Shown piece after piece: positions 10,618 through 23,309 of a stretch of DNA of 64,000 nucleotides (positions are counted from its first letter, which is position 1; the number at the start of each line of letters is the position of its first letter). This DNA is from Poa pratensis (taxonomy: Eukaryota; Streptophyta; Magnoliopsida; Poales; Poaceae), in assembly GCA_947311845.1 (NCBI GenBank), contig CAMZMU010000080.1, positions 47,657,828 through 47,721,827 of the forward strand, given 5' to 3'. The notes below the pieces were generated by a model. That model was not told the DNA's origin, ran no database searches, and worked only from the letters and a program-made list of their open reading frames with translations. Position numbers and translations under genes: made by a program.

Positions 10618-12458
10618 GGAATCCTTTGACTCATAAGATAGGAAATGTATAGGACTAGGAAACTTATAAGATTGGGATGTCATGTCTACATAAATCCTAT
10701 GCGAAAGGGAACTCTCTTTGATTAACTCCTTTGATTCACAGGATTTTGAAAATGCAGGAATAGGAATAACGTAAGATTGGAATGGTATGTCCTTTTCAAT
10801 CCTACAGGATTGTACAGGAAAATCAAAGGAATTATAAAAATAGCTAGGAGTGGCAATTTTTGTGTGTGCATTCTGACCGAAATTTTAGCCTGTACGAAAT
10901 CTCGATACACCATCAACTAGTATCTTTTTTGTGTGCATTCTGACCGAAATAGACCCCTGTTTTCCAATGAGCCCCCAACTAAGCAGTAGAGGATCGTACA
11001 TTAGGATTATGCTAGATATAAGATATCCTAGCTTAATGTTCAGAGTGTACTAATAAACAAATATGTTCAGGACGAATTGCAGAGCTAACAGGCAATATAA
11101 ACAAGCATTGAGTCGAAATAGGGGACGCAAAATAAGTTGGAATATATTAGAGAAATAAGAACCGGACAAACTTCTGAGCTACAACCAGGTACAATATACT
11201 GTTTGGATGTAAACAGAGAACACGAAAATAATAGTGTAATAGATAAATATGAATAAGACAAATTGCAGAGACAACAGCTAGTCAAAGAAAGCATGTGTAG
11301 TTCATCTGACACGGCGGCCGGTAAATTTAGGATTCGTAGCCTTAGTCCGAACCGGCAGCGACAAAAGCAGATCACAAATCGACGGGAGATAGGCCTGAGA
11401 ACGATGAGGACAGATTCGGATCCCATAGCCGCTTCGCCCGTGCGATCCGCTCTACACCTATTCGCCAGGCCCGGTCCGCCGACGCTTGGCCGGACTCGTG
11501 TCCCCTGCGGACTCCTGTCGCGCGTAACGACCGACTCCTGTCCCGCTCCACCGGCGAACACGGCCGGACTCGTCCTAGAACGGTCTGATCGGAGGCGAAA
11601 TCGGCCGGATCTCGTCTACGCCCGACTGGCTCATTTAGCGAGCACCGCCGGCACACTAGGTTCCAGATCTGGTGAAGGTCTCGGAGGAGGGTTGAGACTT
11701 GAGACTTGAGAGGGACGACTAGAGCCAATACTGTGGGCAGGCTGGCCAATCCTGGGCGGCTGGGCCATATAGAGAACTACTGCCAATAGGTGTTGATAAT
11801 CCCTATAGAATGCTTATGGATGAAGCACACCACAAGGTGGGACCCACTGTCCAAACTTATAACAATTCTACTCTACCACAATGTACGGAGTATGTGGTGA
11901 ACTTTAGCAACAGAGTATAAGCTTGGATCTACGTGAACAATTGACATACACACATACTCCGTATGTTAGAGAGAGGAGAGAGAGAATTTTTTTTTATTGC
12001 TTGTGGGTAACCTACAAGCTTGAGGTTCACCTTAGTCTTATAGATAGGTTTGTTTTTCTCCACAATATACAAGGACACCACAAGGATTGCCATGTACTTA
12101 AACCTGAAGAAATAGTGCTGAATATCCAAACCAGGGCCCGGGCCAGGGCCAATTTGGACCGCCTGGATACATAAACAACATTTTTGCAAGCCTGCCCGGT
12201 CCTATGGCGAAAATTCATTCCATGATGACTACAATCACTTATAGAAGAATTAGATCAAATTAGTAAATATAGATTAATTAAACTAGCTCAATCTATCTAT
12301 CCATACCTCTCTTATATATAAAACAAAACCCCACTAGATTAATGCATTAATTATTTTTCTGGCTCAACATGCATGCTATCCACATCATCCATTCTATTAA
12401 TTAGCCACAATTGACAATATGTCATCTCCAATAATATTTATTAATCAATGTACGCAAG
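10618..12458 (+). repeat. Duplicated flank, copy 1 (1.84 kb)
   Basis: The same sequence follows the other LTR at 31763-33599; about 1.4% difference in the first 345 bp by hand count. It holds the right part of the split MITE, a short direct repeat TGTGTGCATTCTGACCGAAA (10865 and 10931), AT-rich DNA, and a GC-rich block at 11290-11700 resembling a gene 5' end on the minus strand but with no frame conserved between the copies. Homology ends abruptly at GCAAG (12458), where gag sequence of element B begins. Confidence 0.9.
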
Positions 12459-13019
12459 CTATGTCACACAAACGGAGTTTGTTGGTCTTCGACACCTTCT
12501 TCGTGATGGCTTAGGACGCTACGAGCACCGTCTACAAGCTCAAGAGAACAACTTCAACGAACGCATGCATGCGCAAGATGCATATATGGAGCAGGTGACC
12601 GAAGCTCTCAACAACCTTGTGCGACAACGAGCTTCTTCACGCTCAAGCCGTACAAGAAGCACCTCAAGGTCGACGCAAGCACGTTATGAACCTCGACAAG
12701 AACGTCACCACAATCCAAGGCGCGACGCCCATGAACGACCTCCTCCTAACGTTGAACAACCACATGATCTTCACGCGAACAATGCCAATGCGCATCAAGA
12801 ACAACCTCGCCAAAATGTTGAACATCGCGAGCGCATACCATCACCACCACCGCAACAACGTGATCGTCATGTCCCATTGGCTAATGACAATGGCATACCG
12901 GGTGCGAATGACTTCGATGAACAAGGACGTCACCCCCGTCATCCTCCAAGGCCACGCCATCAAAATCATGACAATGCGAACAATAACGAACAACCCGTTC
13001 ATCAACAAGAGCACCATCC
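12459..13019 (+). pseudogene. Element B gag, N-terminal fragment
   Basis: The open frame in phase with 12448-13019 is rich in Arg, His, Asn and Gln (for example RSSRTRSTSRSTQ), typical of the N-terminal region of grass gypsy gag. The true start is lost: the first bases belong to the duplicated flank and gag begins mid-gene at the 12458/12459 junction. The frame ends at an inserted solo LTR and resumes at 14469. Confidence 0.7.
13015..13019 (+). repeat. Target site duplication CATCC
   Basis: CATCC at 13015-13019 and again at 14464-14468, bracketing the solo LTR exactly. Confidence 0.9.
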
Positions 13020-14463
13020 TGATAACCCCCAAGAGCAAGGGATCACTGTAGCACCTCTCAATGTGGAAGTAAGGTATCGATCCGCAGGAGCAAGAAGGAA
13101 AAGTTATCTATTCCCTACAACTAAAGTGTCACAAGTTTTAGTTGATTATGCACTAAACAAGTTTAGAGAACAAGATGGTTGGTTTGATGGATGTAAAAGT
13201 GTCCCAATCCTCTTCTTTGCAAGAGGGCAAGACAAAGGTAGTAGCAAGTGAAAGCTCTCAAAGAGAGAATGCCCAATCCTCTATGTAGCAAGAGGACAAG
13301 CTCAAGTGTGTGTTTCTTATAGGAACAATGGACATGGTTCATGGGTTCACTTAATCCTCTCTCTCTCTCTCATCTACGGTGATCATCATGTTATAGATAA
13401 AGTACACACAATTGTCATGTTTTAATGGTAGCTTTTTATGACGGCTATATGTCCTAAAACACATAGTTGAAAGAAATACTCATTTGTGTTGCTAGGTCAC
13501 CCCTCGTAAGGCTAGCGTGGTTTCTCTCACTCCCACATCATACTCTTTCTTTTTACCCCCAGATAAAGGATGTTGGGCGGTACTGTGTCACTCAATACCT
13601 ATGCCGTGTCACATCGGCCATCCCGTACCCACATACATCATACTTCAAAGTATGACAAATCATAAAAGCTCCAACACAACGGTAAATGCATAACAAATCA
13701 TCTCACACCACAATATTCACCACAAAGGTATTACATAGATGACCGTAATCATGTTCAGCAGCTCATACGGTACTAATTAGTGAAGCTCAAGAGAGAGGAG
13801 AGATACAAAAGTTACCACCACAAACCCTAGTCCAGGGGTGGACTACTCCCCCTTCATCAGGTGATGATGGTGAAGAAGTTCTTGCTGTAGATGTTGATGA
13901 TGAACACGCCGGAGGGGGTGGAGCCCTCCGGAGGCGATTCCGGCGGCGTTTCCCTCCTCCGATCTTCTCCGGCGGCAGCCTTCTGACTCTCTGTTTCGTG
14001 GTTCTGTGTTTCTCCGCCGCCTCCTTTCACGAAACGCCAGGGGACCTTTTTTATAGGTGTTTTTAGGTCAAGACGGAGTCGGTGGATGAAAGATCGACGG
14101 CCACGGAGCTCCGAGGGGGAAAAGAGCTGGGCCCACGCGGCCAGGTACAGTAGGCCGCGTGGGACCCTCCCATTTCCAGCCTGTTGGGCTTCTGGTCTTC
14201 AATTTAAGCCCATTGCGTTCGTCTCGAAAATTCTGAACCGTGCTCTTTGGCCTTGCCCTTTTTGGAGTCCTGAAGCTCCCGGAAAGTCTGAAACACTAAA
14301 AAAGACGTTTTCTGGAAAAACATGGTTAATTCCAAATAAATGGAAAACTATGAAATATTCCCAAAATCATTATAAAACATTGATATAACCCTTATATGAT
14401 GCAATATGATTGGAATATGAGTAAATAAAGTGCAAAGTTCATGTATGCATTTTACATGCATCA
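13020..14463 (-). mobile_element. Athila-type solo LTR inside element B gag (1444 bp)
   Basis: Begins TGATAACCCCCAAGAGC, ends ACATGCATCA and is flanked by CATCC on both sides. The right 750 bp resemble the LTRs of the Athila-like element at 46271-53699, including GGACCTTTTTTATAGG, a minus-strand TATA box that gives the orientation. The left ends differ, so it is a related but distinct family. The open frame entering at 13020 and ending at 13251 is read-through, not a gene. Confidence 0.88.
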
Positions 14464-14468
14464 CATCC

Positions 14469-15590
14469 TCAACATGATCCTCGTCCTCGTCAAGAACTTC
14501 CACATGATCGTCAACAACACCATCGTTCCGAGTCAAGTGATGACGAGTCAAGCCAACACAATGGTGATGGACTCAATCGAAGGAGACGTGGACGTCCATT
14601 CCCACGTGGTGCCCATGGTGACAACTATGATGACTTGCACAATCTTCGCTTTGACATACCCTAGTTTTACGGCACAAGTGATCCGGAAGCCTACTTCTCA
14701 TGGTACTCAAGGTTGACAAGATCTTCCGCGTACAACGCTTCTTCGACAACAAGAAGGTTGCCTTAGCCTCGATGGAGTTTGAAGAGTATGCCCTCTTGTG
14801 GTGGGAACAACTACAAGATGCACGCATCGCGAATCACCAACAACCAATCGACACTTGGGTTGAAATGAAAGAAACAATGTACAAGCGCTTCGTGCCAAGC
14901 CATTACACCCGAGACATGTACAAGAAGTTGCAAGAGTTGAAGCAAGGGTTGAAGTCGGTTGATGAGTACTACAAGGAGATGGAAATCTCCATGATGACAG
15001 CCAATGTCAACGAGTACGATGAGCAATCCATGGCTCATTTCATGAATGGCCTCAACTATCCAATCAAGAAGATCGTGGAGTTCCAACCATATGCCTCTTT
15101 GGTTGAGCTAGTACATCAAGCTTCCAAGGCCGAGCGCCACGTGCTTGAAGAGCTCAAATACCTCAAGACAAAGGCATTCTACGCCAACAAGCCTTCTTCG
15201 TCAACTCCTACACCTGCACAAGCTCTTCCTCAAGAGAACACTCGAGGTCCTCCAAGAGTCTCTACTTCGACACCTCAAGCGCCTCAACCTTTCAAGAAAG
15301 TACCTCCCGCTAACAAGACGCCTCAAGGATCTTCGTCCGACACAAGACTTTTGCAATGCTACAAGTGCGGCGGACAAGGGCACAAATCTTTTGAGTGCAC
15401 CAACAAGAAGGTCATGATCATCAATGACATGGGAGAGTATGAATCTATGAGTGAAGATGATTTCAATGCTTTGAACAAAGTCGCCACAATGCAAAGTGCT
15501 CAAGAAGAATCAAGTGAGATATATTGTGATGGCGACAACAACCCTTCCTTGGTTGTGGCAAGAGCTTTAACCACCAATGTTCAAGTGGAA
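14469..15590 (+). pseudogene. Element B gag, capsid and zinc knuckle
   Basis: Continues the gag frame after the solo LTR. A stop (TAG near 14662) and a frameshift near 14698 break it. The long frame from 14700 carries the retrotransposon gag core (ALLWWEQLQDAR, YKRFVPSHYTRDMYKKLQEL) and a CCHC knuckle CYKCGGQGHKSFEC near 15357-15398, which would bind element RNA. Confidence 0.85.
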
Positions 15591-15975
15591 GAAGACCAAA
15601 GATGCAATTTGTTTCAAACAAGAGCGGGAATCAATGGAAAGTCCATCAAGGTCATCATAGATGGTGGAAGTTGCCACAACTTATTGAGCAAAGAACTTTG
15701 TGATAAGCTCAACTTGAAGTTCAAGCAGCACCCACATCCTTACCATGCGCAATGGTTGAGTGATACCGGAGCCGTCAAGATTCAACACATGGTGCAAGTG
15801 TCCTTCAAGATTGGAGTCAGTGAAGATACCGTGGATTGTGATGTTGTGCCTATGACCGTTTTCACTTACTTCTTGGACGTCCTTGGCAATTTGATAAGGG
15901 TGCTATGCATGATGGAAGGACAAATTACTATAGCTTCAAGAAAAACGACAACACCTTCGTCCTTCGTCCCATGAC
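15591..15975 (+). pseudogene. Element B aspartic protease
   Basis: Follows gag in the same frame: VIIDGGSCHNLLSKEL is the catalytic-site segment and HAQWLSDTGAVKIQH the mid domain. The expected LLLGRPW segment is disrupted by a frameshift near 15870-15890, after which the pol frame continues ([11 protein letters not shown]). The protease would process Gag-Pol. Confidence 0.8.
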
Positions 15976-17428
15976 ACCGAGTCAAGTCATCGCCGACAAC
16001 GCCAAGACTATTGCACGGGCACAACAAGATCGTTCGTCAAGTGAGATGAGTGGTGAGCGAGAGACCCACCATAAAGTGAGTGAGAGCCAGAAGCCAAATG
16101 AGAGTGACACTTCAAAGAGAGTTCCCACAAAACTTACACTATTTGCCACCAAGAGAGAGATGAGGGAGTTGAGAGAGAACCCATCTACCCTCCACTATGT
16201 GCTCATATGCAAGGGTGAAGTTTCTATGACTAACACTTTCACAAACCTTCCTCCTTCTTTGTTGTCTCTTTTGAAGGACTTTGAAGATGTTTTCCCTCAA
16301 GAAGTGCCACCGGGACTACCTCCTCTACGCGGAATCGAGCACCGCATCGACCTTGTTCCCGGCGCACCGCTACCATACCGTGCTCCTTACCGCACCAACC
16401 CCGAGGAGACAAAGGAGATTGAGCGGAAAATACAAGAACTTCTTGCCATGGAACATATCCGCGAGAGCTTGAGTCCGTGCGCCGTGCCCATCATCTTGGT
16501 ACCCAAGCACGACAACACTCTTCGCCTTTGCATGGATTGTTGTCGCATCAACGCCATCACCGTTAGGTATCGCCATCCTATCCCTCGACTTGATGATATG
16601 CTTGATGAGCTTTGTGTTTCCGCTATATTCTCCAAATTTGATCTTAAAAGTGGATACCATCTAATAAGGATGTGTGAAGGTGATGAATGGAAGATCGCAT
16701 TTAAAACAAAGCTTGGTCTTTACGAATGGCTTGTCATGTCATTTGGTCTTTCCAATGCACCTTCTACTTTTATGCATCTCATGAATCATGTTTTGCGTCC
16801 TTTCATTGGGAAATTAGTTGTGGTATACTTTGATGACATCCTTATCTATAGCAAATCTTTGGAAGAGCACACTTCTCATGTTGCTCAAGTTTTGTTGGTT
16901 CTTCGCAATGAAAAGCTTTATGCAAATCTTTCTAAGTGCACTTTTGCCACCAACAAACTTGTTTTCTTGGGTTTTGTTGTTTCTTCGGATGGAGTCAAAG
17001 TTGATGAAACAGAGATACAAGCAATTTGGACTTGGCCTTTTCCGATGTCACTTGAGGAGTTGAGACGTTTTCTTGGTTTTGCCGGATTTTACCGCCGTTT
17101 CATCAAGCATTTTTCCACAATTGCTTGCCCCCTCCATGAACTTACAAAGAAAAATGTACCTTTCATTTGGGGCAATGCACATCATTTTGCTTTCAATGAG
17201 ATCAAACGGTTATTAACCGAAGCACCACTCCTTGCCCTTCTGGATTTTTCTAAGACATTTGAGATTGAATGCGATGCAAGTGGATTGGGCATTGGTGGAG
17301 TGCTTATGCAAAATGGTAGACCCATTGCATACCATAGTGAGAAACTAGATGGAGCTCGTTTGAATTACCCTATTTACGACAAGGAGTTATTTTCTTTGGT
17401 TCGTGTTTTGGATGTGTGGCAACATTAC
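15976..17428 (+). pseudogene. Element B reverse transcriptase and RNase H (5' part)
   Basis: An open frame runs from 15905 to the element C insertion. The reverse transcriptase shows [11 protein letters not shown] and the catalytic [10 protein letters not shown] box near 16825-16854. RNase H starts with [16 protein letters not shown] and ends at VWQHY where element C cuts in. The next RNase H residues lie at 28291-28388 and 29361 onward. Only one RNase H is present, unlike C and D, which points to a chromovirus-type lineage. Confidence 0.88.
17424..17428 (+). repeat. Target site duplication ATTAC
   Basis: ATTAC at 17424-17428 and 28286-28290 brackets element C exactly. Confidence 0.95.
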
Positions 17429-18358
17429 TGTCGCAACAGTGGAACATGGGGTTCCCCTAGTACTGCCAAAGTGGGTCCACCCCATGTGGGCCCAAGATGA
17501 AGATGGACAAGACCAAGACTCAAGTCAAGCTGGCGGGTTCACCGTCAAGACACGCATGGCCTACGTCGACTAAGGGCTCCGGTCCTGGGGACCTTCCGGG
17601 TCCCCGAACCAAGCAAGAAGGCCAGGAAGGACCCGAGAGCCCGAGTTCCCGGCAGGAGGCCAGGCTCCCTCTCGGGTACTTCCCCACGTCCCTGTGGATA
17701 AGCACTCCACCTCACCGCGGAAGACTTGGGAAGCAAGGCGAAGGCAGCGCGGGCGGGAAGCACGTCCCGTGGTGGTGTCAGCTCCTGTCCACCCCAAGGC
17801 GGACGCTCCCACCTAACCCAAAGGAGACGCTAGGCTGAGGAGAGGCCACGTCTCCCCTAAACTAGATGAGGAGGGTCCTTCACCCCGAAGGTCCCTCACG
17901 CCCCTCACGTGACCCTGTGGCAACCCCTTAGCCTATAAAAGGAGGACCAAGGCACGGAGGAGGGAGAGGTCGAAGCAAGGACGAACACAAGCTAGAACCA
18001 GAGCAAGACTAGACTAGGGCTGCGAAGGTAGAGAGGAAGGTGATCTCCTCCGGGTCAGGATCTGTCCTTCTTCTACCTCCAGCCAAAACCCTTCCGGGTA
18101 CCCTGTCCGGGAGGTTCCATTGTAAGCCACACTATGAAGAACCATCAATCCAGACATGCAGGAGTAGGGCTTTTAGCCTCCGGGCGGCCTGAACCTGGGT
18201 AGCTCCTTGTGTCCCTTTGGTTGCATGCTTTGATCGTGGAGAGGAGAGCTTGATCTAGACTCCGCCCAAGAAGACGATTCTCAGCCTCCTTCGCGCCCCG
18301 TGCCGAACCTAAAAGGGGGTATCCTATACTCCCGGTGTCCGTGCAACGAGACACGACA
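17429..18358 (+). mobile_element. Element C 5' LTR (930 bp)
   Basis: TGTCGCAACAG...CACGACA, with a CCTATAAAAGGAGG box at 17932-17945. The matching copy is at 27357-28285. Confidence 0.95.
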
Positions 18359-18360
18359 TC

Positions 18361-18380
18361 TGGCGCGCCAGGTAGGGGGC
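18361..18380 (+). other. Element C primer binding site
   Basis: TGGCGCGCCAGGTAGGGGGC lies 2 nt after the LTR end. Element D uses the nearly identical TGGCGCGCCAGGTAGGGGAC. Confidence 0.8.
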
Positions 18381-18432
18381 GCAAGCGCTGGATTCATCTT
18401 CATCAAGTTCATCGGCAAGTTCTTCGTCAAGC

Positions 18433-20330
18433 ATGCCTCCAAGGAAGAAGGGAGATCCTGCGGCGTCCAAGCCGGTCTCTCCCTCACGCACTCAAGCTTC
18501 AGCTGAACGTCGTGCTGCTGGCGCACGGCGGAGCGTCTCTCCGTCCCCGCCTCCCATGGAGAGGGTGGCGCCGGACGAAGTGGACGGTCGCGACAAGGAC
18601 AACGGCCCTGGCGGAGCGGCGGCTCCAAAGGGCGCCACCATGCCTCCTCGCTCGGGGAGAAGAGCGTCTGCAACGGCACCGGCAAGGAGCCCACCGCTGG
18701 AGGAGGGAACCACGGCGTTCGCCCCAGCGGGGATCCACGAGCATCCAAGAGCAAGACCTCCGCGCACTCGCCTTCGGACGTGCAAGCTCGCCATGATGCT
18801 CTAGTCGCTGCCAAGGCCCTGATGCAGTTCCCTCCAAGCAGCGGCGATCCCAAGGTCTACCAAGAATGGAGGACTCGCGTCGAGAGGCTCCTCGACTTCG
18901 CCGATGGTGGTCCGTGGGTCGAACCCACTCAAGCTCCCACCGTCGACAATCCCGGAGCAGCACAAGACAAGACACGTGATCCGCGAGGCCAGCCTCGTGG
19001 TGAACGTCAAGCCAAGACGGCGCCTCCTCGCACCGCGCCACCGATGGCTGATCGGCTAAACCGCGATCACGGCGAGGCCATCTCCATCGGGTCGTCTACC
19101 TCGCGCAACCCAGATCTTCGTGACGAGCTCAACAGCCGTCAGAACGAGGATATGCGCACCCGCATCGAGCGTCGCCGAGAACGTCACCGCCGGGAAGATC
19201 GGGGCATCGACCTCGCCGAAGGCTGCCTCGCCCTCGCTCCCGAGTTCCGCCACTTCAACTGGCCCAAGAAATTCAAGATCGACGTTCTCCGCTACGACGG
19301 CACCACGAACCCCCGGGACTTTCTGCAGATCTACTCTCTTGCTGCGATGGTTGCCGGGGCCGACGAGGTCATGATGGCCAACTGGTTCCCTTGGCCCTGA
19401 AGGGAGATGCCCAGACTTGGCTTCTCAACCTTCCCAAGTGCTCCATCCGTTCCTGGCGGGCACTGAAGGAGCAGTTTCTGGGGGCTTTCCAAGGCGGGTA
19501 CGAGCGCCCGGGGGCTCCCAGTGATCTCCACGACTTCAAGCAGTTGCCGGGTGAAACTCTCCGCAAGTTCATCCAGCGCTTCACCCAGAAGATGAACACC
19601 ATCCCGTGCATCAAGGAGGAGTTGGTGATCCAGTCCTTCCACGCCAACGTCCGCAACCCCAAGATGCGCGAGAAGCTGAGCATCCATCGCGTCGAGTCTG
19701 CTCGTAAGCTCTGGGAGCTTGCAGATCGGTGCGCTCGAGCTGAAGAAGGAGCCAAGTTCCCCGGGGAGGATGAACCCGAGGACAAGGTCGCTCCAGCCAA
19801 GAACAAGAAGCGGGACCCTGGACCCGACAAGCGGATCTTCGTCACCGAGCCTCTTCCGAAGAAGACCAAGCCCGCGCCGACTTCCGAGGAAGAAGGTGAA
19901 GGTGATCCCTGGTGCCACATCCATCCAGAAGGCAACCACTTGCTCAAGGACTGCCGCATGCTCAAGAACCTCGCCATCCGGGAGCAACGCGAGCTGATGG
20001 GGTCAGTCAAGACGGTTGCTACAACTGCGGCACTGCCGGGCACATCGCTCGTGACTGTCCCACGGGTCGCCAAGGCGGAGGCGGCCGTGGATGGAACCGA
20101 GGCGGTGGCCGCGGGGGCCGTGGAGGAGGACGCGGCGGTCAAGGTGGTCGCGGGTACACACTCCGGAGGCCGCCCACGGCGGCAACGGGGAAGCTCCGGC
20201 TCCCCAAGGAGGCAACGGCGGCAAGTATCAAGAAGTCACTGGAGTTGTCGGGTGCATCCACGGAGGGTCTTCTCTGCCTCCCTCCAACGGCGCCTGCAAG
20301 AGACTTGTCCGGGAGCTGAACGCGGTTGCT
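18433..20330 (+). pseudogene. Element C gag
   Basis: Starts MPPRKKGDPA after the leader. The frame changes near 18770 to reach VYQEWRTRVERLL, and near 19388 to reach the gag core (ALKGDAQTWLLNLP, PGETLRKFIQRFTQKMN). Near 20005 it changes again to the nucleocapsid knuckle CYNCGTAGHIARDCP, followed by an RGG-rich tail. These are single-base shifts in an otherwise well-preserved protein. Gag would form the particle and package RNA. Confidence 0.85.
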
Positions 20331-20339
20331 TCTGCTCCG

Positions 20340-20900
20340 TCCAAGCCCCTGGACTGGTCTAGTCAAGTCATCACCTTCGACCCAGAAGACCACCCTGCAA
20401 ACACTGCCGGGGTCGGGACCCTGCCGCTGATCGTGTCGCCCGTCATCCACAACTACAAGGTCACCAAGATGCTGGTCGACGGAGGCTCCAGCCTCAACTT
20501 GCTGACGGCGAAGGTCCTGGCTATCCTTCAAATCCCCTGTCTCGCCTGCAAGACACCGGGTGTTCCAAGGCGTGAACGGAAGTGTTACTCGACCCCTCGG
20601 GAAGATCACCCTTCCGGTCACCTTCGGCGACTCCAAGAACTTCCGCACCGAGGAAATCGTCTTCGACATCGCCGACACTCCGCTACCGTACAACGGCATA
20701 CTTGGCAGACCTGCTCTGGCCAAGTTCATGGCCGTCTCCCACTTCGCCTACAACATGCTGAAGATTCCGGCGCCGTGGGGTGATCAAGGTCAAGGCCGAC
20801 ATCGACGATGCTATCTACTGCGTTCACCAGCTGAACCAGACGGTGGCAACCACGGCGGATGTCCCTCAAGGTGTACAGGAGGATGATGATGGGGCTCTCC
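20340..20900 (+). pseudogene. Element C aspartic protease
   Basis: ITFDPEDHPAN leads to the catalytic-site segment MLVDGGSSLNLLTAK and the distal ILGRPALAKFMAVSH segment, the usual Tat-type layout. Frameshifts near 20555 and 20775 break it, and a stop lies at about 21046. Confidence 0.85.
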
Positions 20901-21059
20901 CCGGGGGCGAAGGGCACCCCGGGGGCTCCACATCTACTCCCCCAAGAAGGCGCCATTCCATGGCGATCCGCAGCTGACCAAGAAGGTGGCGCTAACCAGC
21001 GACGGAGTTCGCTCCATCACCATCGGCGCCCGCCTCACCGACAAATAGGAAAGCGCGCT

Positions 21060-22140
21060 CGTCGCCTTCCTTCGGGAAAACTCTGACGTCTTCGCGTGGG
21101 AGGCGTCAGGTTTACCCGGCGTTCCAAGGGAGGTGATCGAGCACAAACTGGCGGTCAATCCGGGGGCTCGCCCCGTGAAGCAGGTTCTCCGGAACCAAAG
21201 CAAGGAAAAGCTGGAATTCATCATCGCCGAGGTGGACAAGTTGATAGAAGCTGGTGTCATCCGGTCGGTTCCCCACCCAAGCTGGGTGGCCAACCCCGTG
21301 GTGGTACCGAAACCCATGACCTTCAAGTGGAGACTCTGCATCGACTTCACAGACCTGAATAAGGCCTGTCCCAAGGACCCTTTCCCCCTGCCGCGGATCG
21401 ACATGATCGTGGATTCCACGGCCGGGTGCGAGCTGCTGTGTTTCTTGGACGCCTTCTCCGGGTACCACCAGATCATGATGTCACTCGAGGACCAAGAGAA
21501 GACGGCCTTCATCACTCCCAAGGGCTGCTACTGCTACACCCGGATGCCTTTTGGCCTCCGAACGCCGGCGCTACCTTCCAGCGCGCAATGCAAGCATGCC
21601 TTGGGTCACAGCTGGGCCGCAACGTTGAAGCGTACATCGACGACATCGTGGTCAAGACCCGGTACAAGGACTCCCTCATCCAAGACCTGCACGAGACCTT
21701 CGAGAACCTCCGCCGGGTCAACTTCAAGCTCAACCCCGACAAGTGCGTGTTCGGGGTCCCCTCCGGCAAGCTGCTGGGTTTCCTGGTCTCTCACCGAGGG
21801 ATCGAGGCGAATCCGGACAAAATCAAGGCAATCGAGCGCATGGAGGCGCCCCGGCGGGTCAAGGACGTACAGCGCCTCAACGGGTGCATCACTGCACTCG
21901 GGCGCTTCATCTCAAGGCTTGGGGAGCGGGCCTTACCGTTCTTCAGGCTGCTCAAGAAGTCAGGCCCCGTGGAGTGGACCTCCGAGGCCGAGGAAGCCCT
22001 GCAGTCCCTTAAGCGCTACCTCGCCTCGCCACCAATCCTCGTGGCACCAGAAGAGAAGGAGCCCCTACTACTGTACATTGCTGCCACCAACCAGGTGATC
22101 AGCGCTGTGCTTGTGGTAGAGCGTGACGCTCCTCCGAAGA
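21060..22140 (+). pseudogene. Element C reverse transcriptase
   Basis: Fingers and palm: SWVANPVVVPKP, NKACPKDPFPLPRIDMI, FLDAFSGYHQI. After a frameshift near 21560 come GATFQRAMQ and the catalytic AYIDDIVVKT box (near 21634). Connection sequence follows to about 22130, where the frame is lost in a poorly conserved linker before RNase H. Confidence 0.9.
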
Positions 22141-22341
22141 AGTCAAGCAAGATCAAGGGCAAGCGACCCGGGAACTCTCTCCGGGACAACCGTGCAAGAA
22201 AAGGCTGCCGGGTGACCAGGGGTCTCACGATCCTGACGTCACTGCAACCTCACCAGCGGCGCGGAGCCCGTCGGGAATGGAGAATCTCCCTCCGACGAGA
22301 CTTCGCCGGGGGCTACCTCGTCCCCACCCCAAGACGTCGAC

Positions 22342-23250
22342 GTGGAGGAAGCCGAGCCCTCTCAGGACTCGGCGACCCGCAAGGTGCAGCACCCGGTCTA
22401 CTTCGTCAGCGCAGTGCTGCGCGACGCCCGGGAGCGGTACCCCATGATGCAGAAGCTGCTGCTGGCAATCCTCATTGCCTCCCGCAAGATGAGGCCGTAC
22501 TTCCAAAGCCATCCCATCACGGTGGTGTCCAAGTACAACCTAAGAAGCCCCCTGGAGAACCCACTTGCCACTGGTCGCATATCATGGTGGGCCATGGAGC
22601 TTCAAGGTTTCGGTCTCAAGTTCGAGCACACGGACAACATCAAGAGTCAGGCGCTGGCGGATTTCACGGCCGAGTGGACCGAGACGGCGTTCGACGACCC
22701 GGAAGAGGAAACCTGCCTCCCCGGGAAGGAAGATCCTAGCGCCTGGACCATGCACTTCGACGGCTCCTACACCAAGGGGAAAGGAGGTGCTGGGGTTGTC
22801 CTAACCTCACCAACCGGGGACCGGCTGAAGTACGTCGTCCAGATGCACTACCAAGGGAACATCTCCAACAACACGGCGGAGTACGAGGGCCTGCTCGCAG
22901 GACTTCGTGCTGCCGTCGGCCTCGGCATCAACAAGATCGTCGTCAAGGGTGACTCTCAGTTAGTCATCAAACAAGTGAACAAGGAGTACGCGTGCCCTCA
23001 GATGGCACCATACGTTGAAGAGGTCTGGAAGCTGCAGCGGCGCTTCGACAACTTCCGGGCTGTGTACGTCCCACGGGGAGAAAACACGGCCGCGGATGAG
23101 CTATCGCAGGTGGCGTCCAAGCAAGAACCAGTGCCTCCCGGGATCTACATCGAGGTCCTCAGGCGACCTTCGATCCCACCCGAGAGGCTCGCGACAAGAT
23201 CTGCGCCGGGGGCTGGCGACCCTTCTACCTCGACAACACGGGTAGCCAGC
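22342..23250 (+). CDS. Element C tandem RNase H domains
   Basis: A long open frame (to 23829) carries the remnant of the original RNase H (VYFVSAVLRDARERYP, LADFTAEW). A second, archaeal-type RNase H follows with its acidic residues in place: MHFDGSYTKGKGGAG, NTAEYEGLLAGL, VVKGDSQLVIKQ and ENTAADELS. An extra RNase H downstream of the first is a known mark of the Tat lineage. It would remove the RNA strand during reverse transcription. Confidence 0.85.
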
Positions 23251-23309
23251 CCAGAAGCTCAAGACCCGGCAGCCCCTCCAGCGGAGGAAGCTATGCTTTC
23301 TTTCCGTCG

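Larger units (their letters stand above)
9540..10833. repeat. MITE-like element split by the LTR at 9597-10617
   Basis: Left end AATTCCTGAGATTTTCCTAT (from 9540) pairs with the reverse complement of the right end (10808-10833, ...GGAAAATCAAAGGAATT). Removing the LTR and one GGAAT gives a ~270-bp foldback-type element. Superfamily is not assigned because the target duplication is unclear. Its right part recurs alone at 31763-31978. Confidence 0.55.

Noticed and set aside
11263..11749. Host protein gene in the GC-rich block of the duplicated flank
   Set aside because: Frames on both strands are broken by indels between the two copies (11263-11749 versus 32447-32817), so no conserved protein.
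12448..13251. A 267-codon ORF read as one gene
   Set aside because: It begins in the duplicated flank, crosses gag of element B and ends inside a solo LTR bounded by CATCC; a composite frame.
22342..22420. Start of an independent gene at ATG 22342
   Set aside because: It is an internal methionine of the pol polyprotein; the RNase H frame only appears separate because of frame changes upstream.
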